From: Aurelia coerulea | Taxonomy: Eukaryota; Cnidaria; Scyphozoa; Semaeostomeae; Ulmaridae | Assembly: GCA_039566865.1 (NCBI GenBank) | Contig: CM076958.1 | Span: 5,990,501-6,054,500 of the forward strand | DNA length: 64,000 nucleotides | Reading direction: 5' to 3' | Part shown: positions 36,078 to 54,805 of the stretch, in pieces | How positions within the stretch are numbered: the stretch's first letter is position 1 | Layout of the letters: every line of letters begins with the position of its first letter | The notes under the pieces: model-generated | The model's input: the letters and a program-made list of their open reading frames with translations, nothing else | What the model was told of the DNA's origin: nothing | The model's database searches: none | Position numbers and translations under genes: made by a program

Positions 36078-36929
36078 ATAGACTCATTCCAATAAAGTCT
36101 CTTGTTTCGCTCCCCCTGCAGACTTGTCGCTACAACAGAACTGAAGCTGTCGCCTCAACTGAAGCGATATCAACAACAACAACAACAGCAAAAGTTAGAG
36201 GGACTTACGTCATGAGTCTACCCTTGGGACCGGGTTACAAATTTGAGCAAGACTGAATAACTGAATTATGTTTTTGCCGCTGACCGACAGGACCTTGCGC
36301 CCCCGCATTTAGTTGGAATCTGTGAATCTGGAAAGTTGCAGGGAAAAACAAACAATAGATTTTCGAAGATTCCTGACCCCTGGGAATTGGCCTATTGTCT
36401 TCGGTACTTGGCTAAATGCACAGGTTGGAAGTTAAAGATTACTTGGACGAGAGCTGAAGTTAATCAAACATTTTAAAGGGCTCCAAACACGTGGAATAGA
36501 TATCGTGGTGATTGTCACAAAAGACGAAGAATTCAAGGATTTAATGTTTTGTAAAATACTCCAAAACTGGCCGCAGCCTTTTCACCATCATCTCTGAAAT
36601 CCTTCTCCAAGATCTGAGCAACATTTTGAGCCAGGTGAGCTATTCGGGAAAATAGGGGATCATACTTCAATTTTTTATCGAAGTACCGGTGATCTTCACA
36701 TGGTTATCGGCCTAAGTATTTTGGTCTGCCAAAGTAAACCCTCCTAGTGTTCAAAATCCTTGAAATAAACAAGCAGTCAAATTGTTTTTGAAACGGTAGA
36801 TACTTTGTTGTTTATTTCGTTAAATTGCAAGCCTATTTGACTCGTAACTCGCAACTTGCACTTTACCAATCCACTCATTTTTCTGTCGTGAAGAATGAAA
36901 ACGAAACTGCTGATGAATCAAATATCGAT

Positions 36930-37480
36930 CTTGAAAGGGTTTGACCTTGGGCGTGGCAGTGGAAGATAAAATTCAATGCAGACCATAAGCATCTAGGCAT
37001 GACTCTTGATTCTAAGCCAGATTTTCAGGGTCATACTAAGAGCCTATTGTCAGGCAAGAGGCAAGGTATTGATATGATAAGATATCTTTCTAAATATGTC
37101 TCTCGAGCTGTCCTGGATCAGATTTATAAGTTATATTTGAGGCCCCATTCCATTTGGACTATGTGATATCATCATACCATAAAGATGATCCTGAAATGCA
37201 ATTGAACTTTACCCATAGACTTGAACAGATTCTGTATTCGGCTGCATTTGCTGTGACTTGAGCATGAAGAGGTACAAGTAGGAAAAGGCTCTACGATGAA
37301 CAAGGCGGGGAAACCCTTTACTATAGGCGATGGTATAGACGTTTATGTCATTTCTATAAATTAATAAGGTCACATTCACCCGAATATTTGTCTTCTGAAA
37401 TCCCTCCGGAGAGTCAAATAATGTACAATTTGCGCGCGTTTAAGATCAAAATATTGTATGAACTGTTCGAATTTCAAGCA
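36930..37480 (+). pseudogene. LINE ORF2 fragment after the RT domain
   Basis: Reads KHLGMTLDSKPDFQGHTKSL, SLLSGKRQGIDMIRYLSKYV, LDQIYKLYLRPH, then after a frameshift DYVISSYHKDD, an in-frame TGA, and GTSRKRLYDEQGGETLYYRR and WYRRLCHFYKLIRSHSPEYL. This is the usual C-terminal order of a non-LTR ORF2. Frameshift and stop show it is dead. No catalytic RT motifs lie within this piece. Confidence 0.8.
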
Positions 37481-37833
37481 CGAATTTCCAGAACATGCTC
37501 CATGTATGGAATTTACTCATTTTGCAAAAGCCCCGTGGCAGCCATTTATCAAAATTGTGTCGCCATTTACCAAAAAAAATTGATCTCCCCAGACCCTTTT
37601 CTAAGGGCACATTCTTATGGGCATCTTCTGAAGACGGTAGAGTTGGTAGAAGCTAAAATCTCATTCTTTTGGTGCCATTCTACCGAAAAAGGTAGACTTC
37701 GCAGACTTCAGATCGCATTTTATGAAAGCCCATTCTTTTGGTCATTCTGTTTTCGGTAGACTTCTGAGAGATCTTTGACGTATTATTTTGGGCTCTACTG
37801 AAAACGGTAGCTTCCGAGGCGTCGGAAACCTAG

Positions 37834-38340
37834 ACTGATTACAAGTTAGTAGTTATCGCTATTGATAGACTGCTGAAGTTATACATATGTATGTGACTCT
37901 AATTACAGGATGTATACATCATAGCAACACTGTACGAAAAGCCAAGTGCTCCAGACAATGGCGGATGGGCCTAAGTTGTCACCTCAGGCCTCAGATGACA
38001 AAACGCCTTAAAATTCAAGTTTTTGGTGATGTTAGCCATGAACAAAAGCCACAAGTATCCAGATGAATGTTTCCTCAATCCAAGAATCAACAAACCTTTC
38101 ACTTTCAACCGGGAGTTCCTCATTTTGAAGGCCACTTAGCTCCCAATAGCTTCACCGCACCAATGAGAATTTATAACTGTCGAAGGTTGCCATGACTATG
38201 GCTCGCCTCGTTTGTGAGCGAACGGAAAAATCTGTGCCCTTTCCGTCGAAAAATTTTCTATGTGCAAGTCCATAAGTCCCAGTTTGAATAAGCAAAATGC
38301 TGTTGTTGTTGTCGTCCCTGTTGTCTATCTGAAACCTGCT
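37834..38340. repeat. Dispersed repeat, copy 1 (partner at 56457-57010)
   Basis: Shares TGATTACAAGTT.GTAGTTAT, CATAGCAACACTGTAC, GAACAAAAGCCACAA and CATAAGTCCCAGTTT in the same order and orientation with 56457-57010. It ends in a TGTTGTTGTTGT run. No coding capacity. Confidence 0.8.
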
Positions 38341-38639
38341 TCTGAAGCTGCACTACTGTAACCCATTTCTTTTGGGATTTGCATGACAAAGGTACAACGG
38401 CTGAGCATTGCATTCGAGTTCTCTCACTTTCAGAATTCTCATTCTTTTGGGATTTTTCTCTACGAAGTCTGCGAACTCTACCATTTCAGAATGCGCATTC
38501 TTTTGGTAACTGGCATTTTCTCTGCCAAGCCTACCGTTTCAAAAGACTTCTCAGACTCAAGATGCCCAAAAGAATACGCCCTAAATGTCAAAATGGTCTA
38601 TTCATGGAACATTCTCAATTCACGGTCTGATTAACCATC

Positions 38640-38912
38640 ATTTAGGGCGCAAAAAAGGTGCTACTGTATGCCTTTTTTGGTACAATTTTGATCCATTACA
38701 AAATTGTTATTATTCAAGAGCGTTTACACTGCTCCACAACAATATTACTTTATAGATAGAAGGAGCAAAGGTGTTCCCGATTAGCAGCAGCAGTGTAAAC
38801 GGGAGGCTGATCCGGGCCACTGCACTTTTGTTACGGATCCAAAGTTGTACCAGCTCAGCGTAAACGGGGCATCAGCGTGCAAAAAGGTGCAACTGTATGC
38901 CTCTTTTTGTTC
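38640..38912. repeat. Direct duplication around a GTGTAAACG-family block
   Basis: GCAAAAAAGGTGCTACTGTATGCCT (38650) and GCAAAAAGGTGCAACTGTATGCCT (38878) flank a segment with GCGTTTACACTGCT...AGCAGTGTAAACGGG. This looks like an element end duplicated on both sides of a nested MITE. Confidence 0.5.
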
Positions 38913-39277
38913 AAACTTAGTTAAAACTTTTTTGGAAAGTTGTGAAATACACAATGCCCTTTTGTGATCTTCCTTTCCTGCGCTCCTCAAAAACACGATT
39001 TCAAGTGGAATTTCCATCTTGTATATTCATCACGTGACTTGCAAACAGTGTTTGATTGGTGAATCAATCCCGAAGCTGTTTTTGCACACTGCACACTTGC
39101 AATTTTCTGTTTTAGTAGCCAACAACAATAGCAAATATCTAAGATGCCAAATATTTGTTTTCGTCACTACTGGCGACAAAGATCGCCTGTTCTTTCTCCC
39201 CGCAAACCACGGGCGGTAGGAAACGCTGAATTGAGAAAGAGTATGATACATTGAGCTATTCCTATCCTAAGATACCA

Positions 39278-39429
39278 GTGGCGGACACCTGGGGGGCGAG
39301 GGGGTGCGATCGCCCCCCCCCCAATGTTGGCTAGAATAAAGATATCGAAAACAATAGAAACAAACAATGCTTTTTAACCGAAACAATAGCTTCGCCCCCC
39401 CCCCCAATATTTGGCAAAGTGTCCGCCAC
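39278..39429. mobile_element. MITE with GTGGCGGACAC termini
   Basis: GTGGCGGACAC at the left and GTGTCCGCCAC at the right, 152 bp. The interior has C-runs CGCCCCCCCCCCAATG and CCCCCCCCCCAAT. Confidence 0.8.
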
Positions 39430-39450
39430 ATTTCTACCTCTTCTGCGAAG

Positions 39451-39585
39451 GCGCCATTTTAATTCGATTGACGTGACCTCAAGGGCCCTGGAGCAATTAT
39501 GCCACTCGAACGGAAACTCCTCGAAGAGAGTGGCATAATTGCTCCAGGGCCCTTGAGGTCACGTCAATTGGATTAAAATGGCGCC
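39451..39585. mobile_element. Palindromic element with 57-bp arms
   Basis: GGCGCCATTTTAAT and CTCAAGGGCCCTGGAGCAAT with their complements ATTGCTCCAGGGCCCTTGAG and ATTAAAATGGCGCC; the loop is about 20 bases. Near-perfect pairing suggests recent origin. Confidence 0.88.
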
Positions 39586-39698
39586 TCGAGGGAAAACAAG
39601 TCGATATATCACGAACGAAAAGGAATAACTTGATGTATCATACATAAAGCTTTTTCTAAATTCAGCGTTTCCTACCGCCCGTGCGCAAACCAGCGATT

Positions 39699-39855
39699 TT
39701 AGACCCTATTTACACTTTTCCTGCAAATGCGTAACACTTTTGCTCCTTTTGTCTAAAGAAAAATGTCTTCTGGAGCAGTGCAAATGCTCTCGAACCGTAA
39801 CAACTTTTTAGGTTACGGGAAAAAACTGTACCGGTACAGTGTAAACGTGGTCTAA
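39699..39855. mobile_element. MITE, TTAGACC...TTTACAC family
   Basis: TTAGACCCTATTTACACT on the left pairs with AGTGTAAACGTGGTCTAA on the right, 157 bp. Lies just downstream of the antistasin-like gene's stop codon. Confidence 0.75.
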
Positions 39856-40013
39856 GTTACCGGCGACATAAATCGAAGCGAGGCACTTATTTGAAGCAAA
39901 GCATTGATTAGAGAAAAAACGATCGTTGTATAAAGAGATGAGCATGATCATAAGGCAATAAACTTCAAATAACAGTCAAGCAGTCTTTCACAAATCCATA
40001 GACTAAACTTCTC

Positions 40014-48165
<8,152 letters not shown>

Positions 48166-48190
48166 GCTCAGCACCCCGTGCATGAAAACG

Positions 48191-48197
48191 CTTTATA
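48191..48197 (-). promoter_or_regulatory. TATA-like box upstream of the antistasin-like gene
   Basis: Minus strand TATAAAG, about 105 bases upstream of the 5'UTR donor. Position and orientation fit a core promoter for the gene at 48.1-40.0 kb. A single 7-base match in AT-rich DNA is weak on its own; the value is in the context. Confidence 0.35.
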
Positions 48198-49007
48198 GGC
48201 AGACAGTATTGAGTGACAGTTTAATAAGGTGTGACAATTAACAATGGATTTAAGCAAGTGACGTAGCAATGGTCCAGCATAAATTTAGACCTCTCGCTGT
48301 GGGTGGAATATTATATTATGCCCAAAAATAAATACCGTAAAAAGCTTATCTAATCTCGGAAACCCTGGCTGCCAGACTCACATTTCAGGGTGGGGCTGGT
48401 ACCCAGGGTAACAGCTTGAATCAAAATAAGAATTGCGCAAAGTGGAACCTATTTCAAAATGAAAACATCAAAGGCGCAATCGAACAGGTCATAGGGTGAC
48501 AAATGTGTGCACTGTGACAAATCCTATGACTAAGTTAAACTACCAATATAATATGAAAGCGAGGCTCATACGCAAATCGTGATCCCAACGCTGAAAGGCA
48601 GAGGATGTGACGGTGCTGTGACGGACATTCTGCTTGGGCTGGACGCAAGAAAAATACTACCCTGAACAATACATCCATTGCTTTGTCGACATTTAAAGAT
48701 AGTTTAGAAGAGTACAATGGGAGCTGGGATTACTTGAATGTTGAACTAATATTGAACCATGAAATGATAATTTCTTATGTTACAGTTTCTCAACTTAGCA
48801 AATAATCTCCAATTCAACATTTCTCGCTTCTCAGCTTACGACTTGATGAAACCTTACGATTCTTTGCTTGGACCGGCTTGGATAAAATTGTCCGGACTTA
48901 GGTAAAAAATCCCCCTTTGCAAAAGCTCTGAAGTATTGAAATGAAACGTATGCAATATCAAGAATCAGCAAAATCATTATTGAACCTTATTGAATTTCAC
49001 CTTTGAA

Positions 49008-49265
49008 CATGGGTAGTTAGACACTGCTGGTGTGCTTCTATGGAGGAGCGCTGGATGATATGTATCTGCGGGGGAAATTTTTTGTAGTACTGCGGAGGAG
49101 ATATTGAAAGGGCGAAAATATTAATTAAACTATTAAAATGCTTCTCTCTCCTTCTCTCTTCGCTTCCGATATCTCCTCCGCAGTATTATGAAAAAATTCC
49201 CCCGCAGATACATATTATCCAGCGCTGCTCCATAGAAGCACACCAGCAGTGTCTAACTACCCATG
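49008..49265. mobile_element. Foldback MITE with CATGGGTAGTTAGACACTGC ends
   Basis: Arms of about 95 bp: CATGGGTAGTTAGACACTGC...GATATCT pair with ...GCAGTGTCTAACTACCCATG. CTTTGAA flanks both sides, a probable target duplication of at least 7 bp. The loop is TTGAAAGGG...CTTCTCTC-rich. Same family as 15290-15562. Confidence 0.85.
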
Positions 49266-49639
49266 CTTTGAACAATGGTAGTAAATAGTATCTGCCTTTG
49301 GTTGTACATGCGCAAGACTGAACAGGAAATATATTCATCTATTCACATAATCAGTTGTATCTAATCGTATGTTACCAAACACATGATTTAACCAATAAAA
49401 GATTATTGGCAAGTCTCTGCCACTTGACAGCTTCCTTCCCTTGCTGAAGACAATGCACAATGCTTTCCCACAGTCATTTCCCAAAAACAAAGTCCTGAAG
49501 CATTTTAGCAAATTTTGCGTCATGTAACGAAGTTTCTCTCTCCCCCACTTTCAGAACAATTTTGACGGCTAGGCGAAACGACTATTTTCAAAATGAATTG
49601 AAAAGGGAAACAAATCTGTTTCATTCATAACGGCCAGAA

Positions 49640-50330
49640 CGAAGACTCGGAGATCTCGGAGAAATATATCCGAGATTTTCAAACTCCGAGTCTTCGTCTT
49701 GGCCCTATGTTGCAAAAGTCGAAAAGTCTGAGATATCGGAATATTTTGAAACAGCTGTAAATTGCCCTAAGCGCGTGTATCACTAGACTTTGAGCATGTT
49801 GAGCAGTATGAGATTAAATTAAAGTTGAGCACTTGAAAATAGGATGACAAATAGAAAGTTTTGCATCTTTTGTTTGCCTCTATTTTGCAATCAATTTTAT
49901 GCGTGACACATGTCCCTTGATTGTTCCTTTTGTGCTTTCCTCATTATGGAATATGAGAATCATTAACAGTGTAATCGATCTTGCTGTTATATTCTTATAT
50001 TTTTGTTACAATTTGGCAATGTTAATTTTGTAATCTCATAATACCAAGATAAAATAAGGAACTAATTCCTTACTTTATCTTGGTATTAAATACTGCTTCT
50101 TTCTATTTGTCATCCTATTTTTGATCGCTCAACTTTACTTTAATCTCCGACAATCTCCGACTGTTCCATCTAGCGAAAATGCAACCAGCAAAGCAAAGTG
50201 ATACACACGCTTCAACAGGGCAATTTAAAAATGTTTCAAAATATTTTCCACATCTCCGCGTTTTCGACTTAAAAAACTCGGAGTTTGAAAATATCGGAGA
50301 ATACGGCATGGCATCATTTCATGTCAGATT
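49640..50330. mobile_element. Foldback element with ACTCCGAGTCTTCG-type arms
   Basis: The left arm (49680-49860: AAGTCGAAAAG, GAATATTTTGAAACA, GTGTATCAC, AGGATGACAAATAGAAAG) is mirrored by 50095-50310 (CTTTCTATTTGTCATCC, GTGATACAC, TGTTTCAAAATATTT, TTTTCGACTT). A perfect inner hairpin AATACCAAGATAAAATAAGG / CCTTACTTTATCTTGGTATT lies at 50039-50088 and is probably a separate small element. Confidence 0.78.
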
Positions 50331-51640
50331 CACATCGAGGCGAAAATTTGGCAACTGAGAGCATGCGCCTTGACTAATCATCGCTCTGCGCATGGTCACA
50401 ACCTATCGTAATAATTTTGTGCCGGTATAGTGTAAACGGTGATTCCGTTTGAACGGAAAAACCAATACGGCACAGTTTTATGGCGTATTCGTTTCGTACC
50501 GGCATCGTGCAAACAAAAAATTACGTGTATAGGAATTTGATACCCATCTTGGAGTTAACCTGACATGTGGTTGTTGATTTATCTCACATGAAAGTACAAA
50601 TATTGACTTAATTTTGACATTGTTCAAGAACCAACGAGCTGCTTTCTTTGAAGCGACCATTTATCCATTTAGTTTGACCATTTTGCGCTTGTCAAACAAG
50701 TTCTCAAACATGGGCGTAGGAGGCATCGGGGCTGAAAGGGCTGCAGCCCCCTAACTCGGCAAAATTTATCGCACTTCAGGCTCTATTCGTGCAGCTTTAT
50801 CTCAATAAAGCCATTATATTCGGGCAAGATAAATACTAAACACCCCTAATTGTTGGGCATCCCCTACATCTTTGGTCTCAAACTCAAAGTTGAAGCCTAT
50901 CCCGAGTAGCTGTGTACAAATGCGACGTGACCATTGCAGTACAATTTCAATTTTCAATTTTCATGATAATAACTTGCTACACTTTTACAGGAGCGTCGTT
51001 ATACTTTAACTTAAAATAAAAGAAGCTAATTATAACAGCAACAGCAACAACAGCAACGAAAGAATTAATCCAAATATGTAGTAACAAAAATACAGCAATA
51101 AATTAAATATAAATATAAATGAATAAAACTAATTTCGACTGTGCATGGTGCTAACTCTCTTCAGTCATTGGCGTAGGAATGGGAAAGGGGTAGTACTCAT
51201 GTGCAATTGGCATTATCGTCTGAACGTAATTCAATTGACTTATTTATGAAACATGCTACCCATTTAATTATCTGAAGATTCTCACATGACATCATGTAAA
51301 TAAATTTTTGTTCAGGTGTGAGAAGCTTGAAGTTTATGACAGAATTGTCCATTTTCTCATACAGTATATTTCGTAAACTGTGGTATTTTTGGCAGGTAGT
51401 CATGAAACGCTGTTCATCTTCAACGCTGGTTTTATTACAAAGGCACGTTCTGTCCTCGACTGGCAAATTATCTCTCCGGCCGACCTCGATGTGCAGACTA
51501 TGATCGCTGCATCGGAATTTTGCAAAGCACCTTCTGAGCGATTTGTCGGTTAATTTAGTATAAGCTTCACACTGAAAATGTCCTTTAAAAGTTGCATAGG
51601 TTCTCAGTTTGTTACCTCCTTTATTTGACGGGCCAAATTT

Positions 51641-51843
51641 TAGACTTGCTCCAAGTCTATTCAGTGGACCATAAGCAATAAAGGAATATAATTTCTTCTG
51701 CAGGGGCGTAAGCTACTAAGGTGACGCTGCGAATTCGTTCTCACTTCTCCTTCGCAGCATCACCTTAGTAGCTTACGCCCCCGCAGAAGAAATTATATTC
51801 CTTTATTGCTGATGGTCCACTGAATAGACTTGGAGCAAGTCTA
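51641..51843. mobile_element. Foldback MITE inside the LINE, 9-bp target duplication
   Basis: Two 93-bp arms (51641-51733 and 51751-51843) with about four mismatches and a 17-base loop. Ends TAGACTTGCTCCAAGTCTA are themselves palindromic. Flanked by GCCAAATTT at 51632-51640 and 51844-51852. Deleting the element and one duplicate rejoins the LINE reading from MELSL to KFGPSNKGGNK, apart from one T missing in the right-hand duplicate. Related ends: 45390-45457, 58944-59213 and 61450-61520. Confidence 0.9.
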
Positions 51844-52923
51844 GCCAAATTTAGACTTAATTCCATTCGCCCATTAACGCTCGCAGCAAGTAGGGCCCGC
51901 TTGATGAGGGCCTTAAACCGTTTTAGTTTCATACTTTTCAACTTATTCGGATTTGAATCGATTCCAAATGTCTCAAGGTATAGACAGCACGAGTTTACCC
52001 AGCTGACATGGTTGTTTTTTTGTAAATTACAGCTGTCATTGAAAGCTCGTTTGACAAGGTTATCCCCTGTCATATTTATCAGGCGATAGAAAAATAGAAA
52101 TTGCTTTTCAAGGCAATTGACTACCATGGGCAATCTTCCTAGTTCTCCTAACACTGCTAAGTTTGAACAGCTTCTGTTTACACCCAATATACTTTTACAT
52201 ATTTTTAAGTGCTGGGTTTCGCTGTCCCGAAAGAGAGATTCAAAAATGAACTTAATACGCTCGCCTTGGTCATTAAGCCTTTCAAGAGCCTTAAATTGTC
52301 GCGAGTTAAGTTGCGACCAGATTTCACTATTGTATGTTAAAATCGGTTGGATGACTGAGTCAAATATTTTCAAAGTAATATTTGTATCAAAATCAACTCT
52401 TTTTAGGGTGTTTCTAACGGCGAAGTATGCTTTCGAAGTTTTTTCACAAAGATTTTCAATAGTCGGACTATAGGAACCTGTTGAGGACATAAGGGTGCCA
52501 AGGTATTTGTACCTGTTTGTCAGTTCCATTTTTTGATTTGCCAGATGAAAGGTTATATTATTGGGTATTTTACCTGTTTTGTTAAAAACCATTACATTGC
52601 TCTTTTTCAAATTCACTTCAAGGTTCCATTTCGAGAAATATGACTCAATTTTATCAAGGCAATTTTATCTGGAGACCCGAGGGGGTTGTTGAGAGCAATA
52701 CGAGATCATCTGCGTACAGGAGATGTGTGAATTTCATACCATCCACGCTGACCTGGTCACACTTCTCATCAAATTGTAGATTGATATCTTCGATAAACAG
52801 GTTAAATAATAGTTACAACCCTGTTTGAGACCCCTTGTTGCAATAATTGGATCAAGGAGCATATTATCAAGTTTAACACGCTGGTAAACAGATTGATACA
52901 TTGCCCGAATGCTTTGGAGGAAG

Positions 52924-53212
52924 CCCGGGGGGGGGGAACATGACTTGAGGATGGACGGGGGTCTGCCGCCCGGTTTTCAGGAAGCTACCCTCTTCTAATT
53001 ACCCAAAATTGCTTTTGATACCCACTTTTATGATGAATTTTGGCGGAAAACTGCCCATTTTAACAATTTTTTGCGAATCTCAGCAAAACCCACCCTTGTT
53101 TATGGAAAATCTGCCGAAAAAGGACCCTTGTTTAGAGAATTTTGGGCCCAAAAACCCACCCATATGGGCGGCACATACCCGTACCCTAAATATATTATGT
53201 ACCCCCCCCCGG
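52924..53212. mobile_element. CCCGGGGGGG-ended element inside the LINE, 8-bp target duplication
   Basis: 289 bp, beginning CCCGGGGGGGGGG and ending CCCCCCCCCGG, flanked by GGAGGAAG at 52916-52923 and 53213-53220. Interior contains ACCCACCC and CCCTTGTTTA pieces and no gene. It splits the RT domain between the KAYDSVDR and RGLKQG motifs. Confidence 0.88.
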
Positions 53213-54805
53213 GGAGGAAGTTACCTTCGAATCCAAACGAACATAGCTTATTAAAAAGGAGACTCCTGTCAACGGAGTCGTATGCTTTGCGAAGATCTAT
53301 GAAGGCCGTGTAAAGGTTTTTCCCTTCCTTCTTTACTATCTTGTTAATGAGATTATTAATCACGAAAACGTGATCCGCTGTCCTATGCCCCTTCAGGAAA
53401 CCAATTTGATGAGGACCAATCAGTTCAAATTTCACAATAGTTTCTTCTAGTCTACTTGATAGCAGAGCGCCATATAGTTTGCCGAAAACACGAGCTTACA
53501 CTTATTCCTCTGTAATTATCTAGATCGTCTTTGGAACCACCTTTATGGATGGTTGAGAGGACATTTACTGACCACTGCTCCGGGTATTTTCCAGACTGCA
53601 AAATCTTGTTGAAGAGCAATGTAATAGAAGTGGACAACACTTCTTTTCCACATTTCAAATTTTCCAGATTTTAGTTTCCTAATACCACGGGTTACCTCTT
53701 CGTTATTAAAGGGGGCATTTAAGATCTGCATGATATCATCTTCCCTGTAAGCATGTTTAAGGTGAGACTTAAAAACAGTGGCATCACAGTCTGCTTTATT
53801 TTCATTACGAGTATAAAGCTGAGTGAAATAATCATAGTATTTCCTTGCAGTTCCCGAGAAGTTTTGTGCAAACCTTTCCTCACCGTCTTTTCCATCTTCT
53901 TTCTTAAGTTTTGAAATCAACCTCCAAAATTCCTTTGGATCGTTTCTCTCGACCGTTAAGAGTTTATTCTTAAGATCTGAGTCGTAAGACCTAGCTGCTT
54001 TCCGAATCATTGTTTTGTATTCATAGTATAGACATCTATATCTAGACTGTAGATCACGATCAAAAGGGGATTTTTTTAATCGGGATGCAAGTCTAGAGAG
54101 TTTATTCTTAGTCATCCTGCAATCTTTGGAAAACCATCTCTTATGGGGTGGGCTACGTTTTTTCCCCTTTGTCCTGTTGCACCTATTACTCTGAGCCATA
54201 GCACTAAAAGCAACACTATTAACAATATTAGTTAACTGATCCACGGCTGTATTTATACCCTGTTGGGTTGATTGGATATCCGAGTCTCCAAAAGAGGAAT
54301 GTTGTTTTAGAGTCTCGGGGGCATTCAGCAGTGTTACAAAAGCTTCTGAAACAGATGAGTTCCAGATACATTTTTCAGGAACCTTGGAAAGATTGACGTC
54401 AGTTGTATGAAATGGGACTGAAGGGACAAATTTTGTTTTTATTCTCATAGAAATACAGCAGTGGTCGGAGAGTATAGTTAGCTTACCTACATTAAAACGC
54501 TCAATTTGAGGTAAACAAGAAACATTGGCTAAGCAATAGTCTATTGTACTTGGTTCGGCACTTAACCCACTGTGAAGAGGAAATCGTGTAAAGCTCCCAT
54601 TTTTATCACCATTCACTCTCCCATTAGCTACCCTGAGTGATGCTGACCTGCATAACTGCAGCAGCATTTTCCCACTATCATCTGGAGCTCTTGAGTCCAT
54701 ATTTTCTCTTGGGGAGCTGCTATCCTCTTCACAGTCTAATGGCATATGAACAAATTTATTTTCAGTTGAGTCGTGCTCAACAAAGTCGTTTATAGTGTTG
54801 GTTCA

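Larger units (their letters stand above)
39200..39690. mobile_element. Outer foldback (CGGGCGGTAGGAAACGCTGAAT arms) containing two inner elements
   Basis: ACGGGCGGTAGGAAACGCTGA at about 39207 is mirrored by TCAGCGTTTCCTACCGCCCGT ending about 39682, with ATGATACA...GAGCTATTCCT also paired. The interior holds the elements at 39278-39429 and 39451-39585. Confidence 0.75.
51197..54800 (-). pseudogene. LINE ORF2 pseudogene: endonuclease end, reverse transcriptase, C-terminal domain
   Basis: Order on the minus strand: endonuclease C-terminus (IDYCLANVSCLPQIERFNV, ILSDHCCISM, where SDH holds the catalytic His) at 54560-54430; linker; RT start IRKLKSGK at about 53690, where about ten residues are lost and the frame shifts; YPEQWSVNVLSTIHKGGSKD; IGFLKGHRTADHVF; AFIDLRKAYDSVDR; a break at the insertion; RGLKQGC with a lost LSPLL; LLYADDLVLLS (catalytic YADD, about 52710); NLKKSNVMVFNKTGK and YKYLGTLMSS; then LCNKTSVEDEQRFMTTCQKY in the Cys-rich tail. 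Frameshifts, the small RT deletion and the two insertions make it inactive. Confidence 0.88.
50941..54805 (-). mobile_element. 5'-truncated LINE broken by two later insertions
   Basis: Non-LTR retrotransposon reading leftward. It starts inside the endonuclease (about 54800), passes through RT and the C-terminal Cys domain (stop at 51197), and ends in a TTGAAAA-type tail (50941-50965). Two elements interrupt it (52924-53212 and 51641-51843). Coding status is described in the pseudogene entry. Confidence 0.85.
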
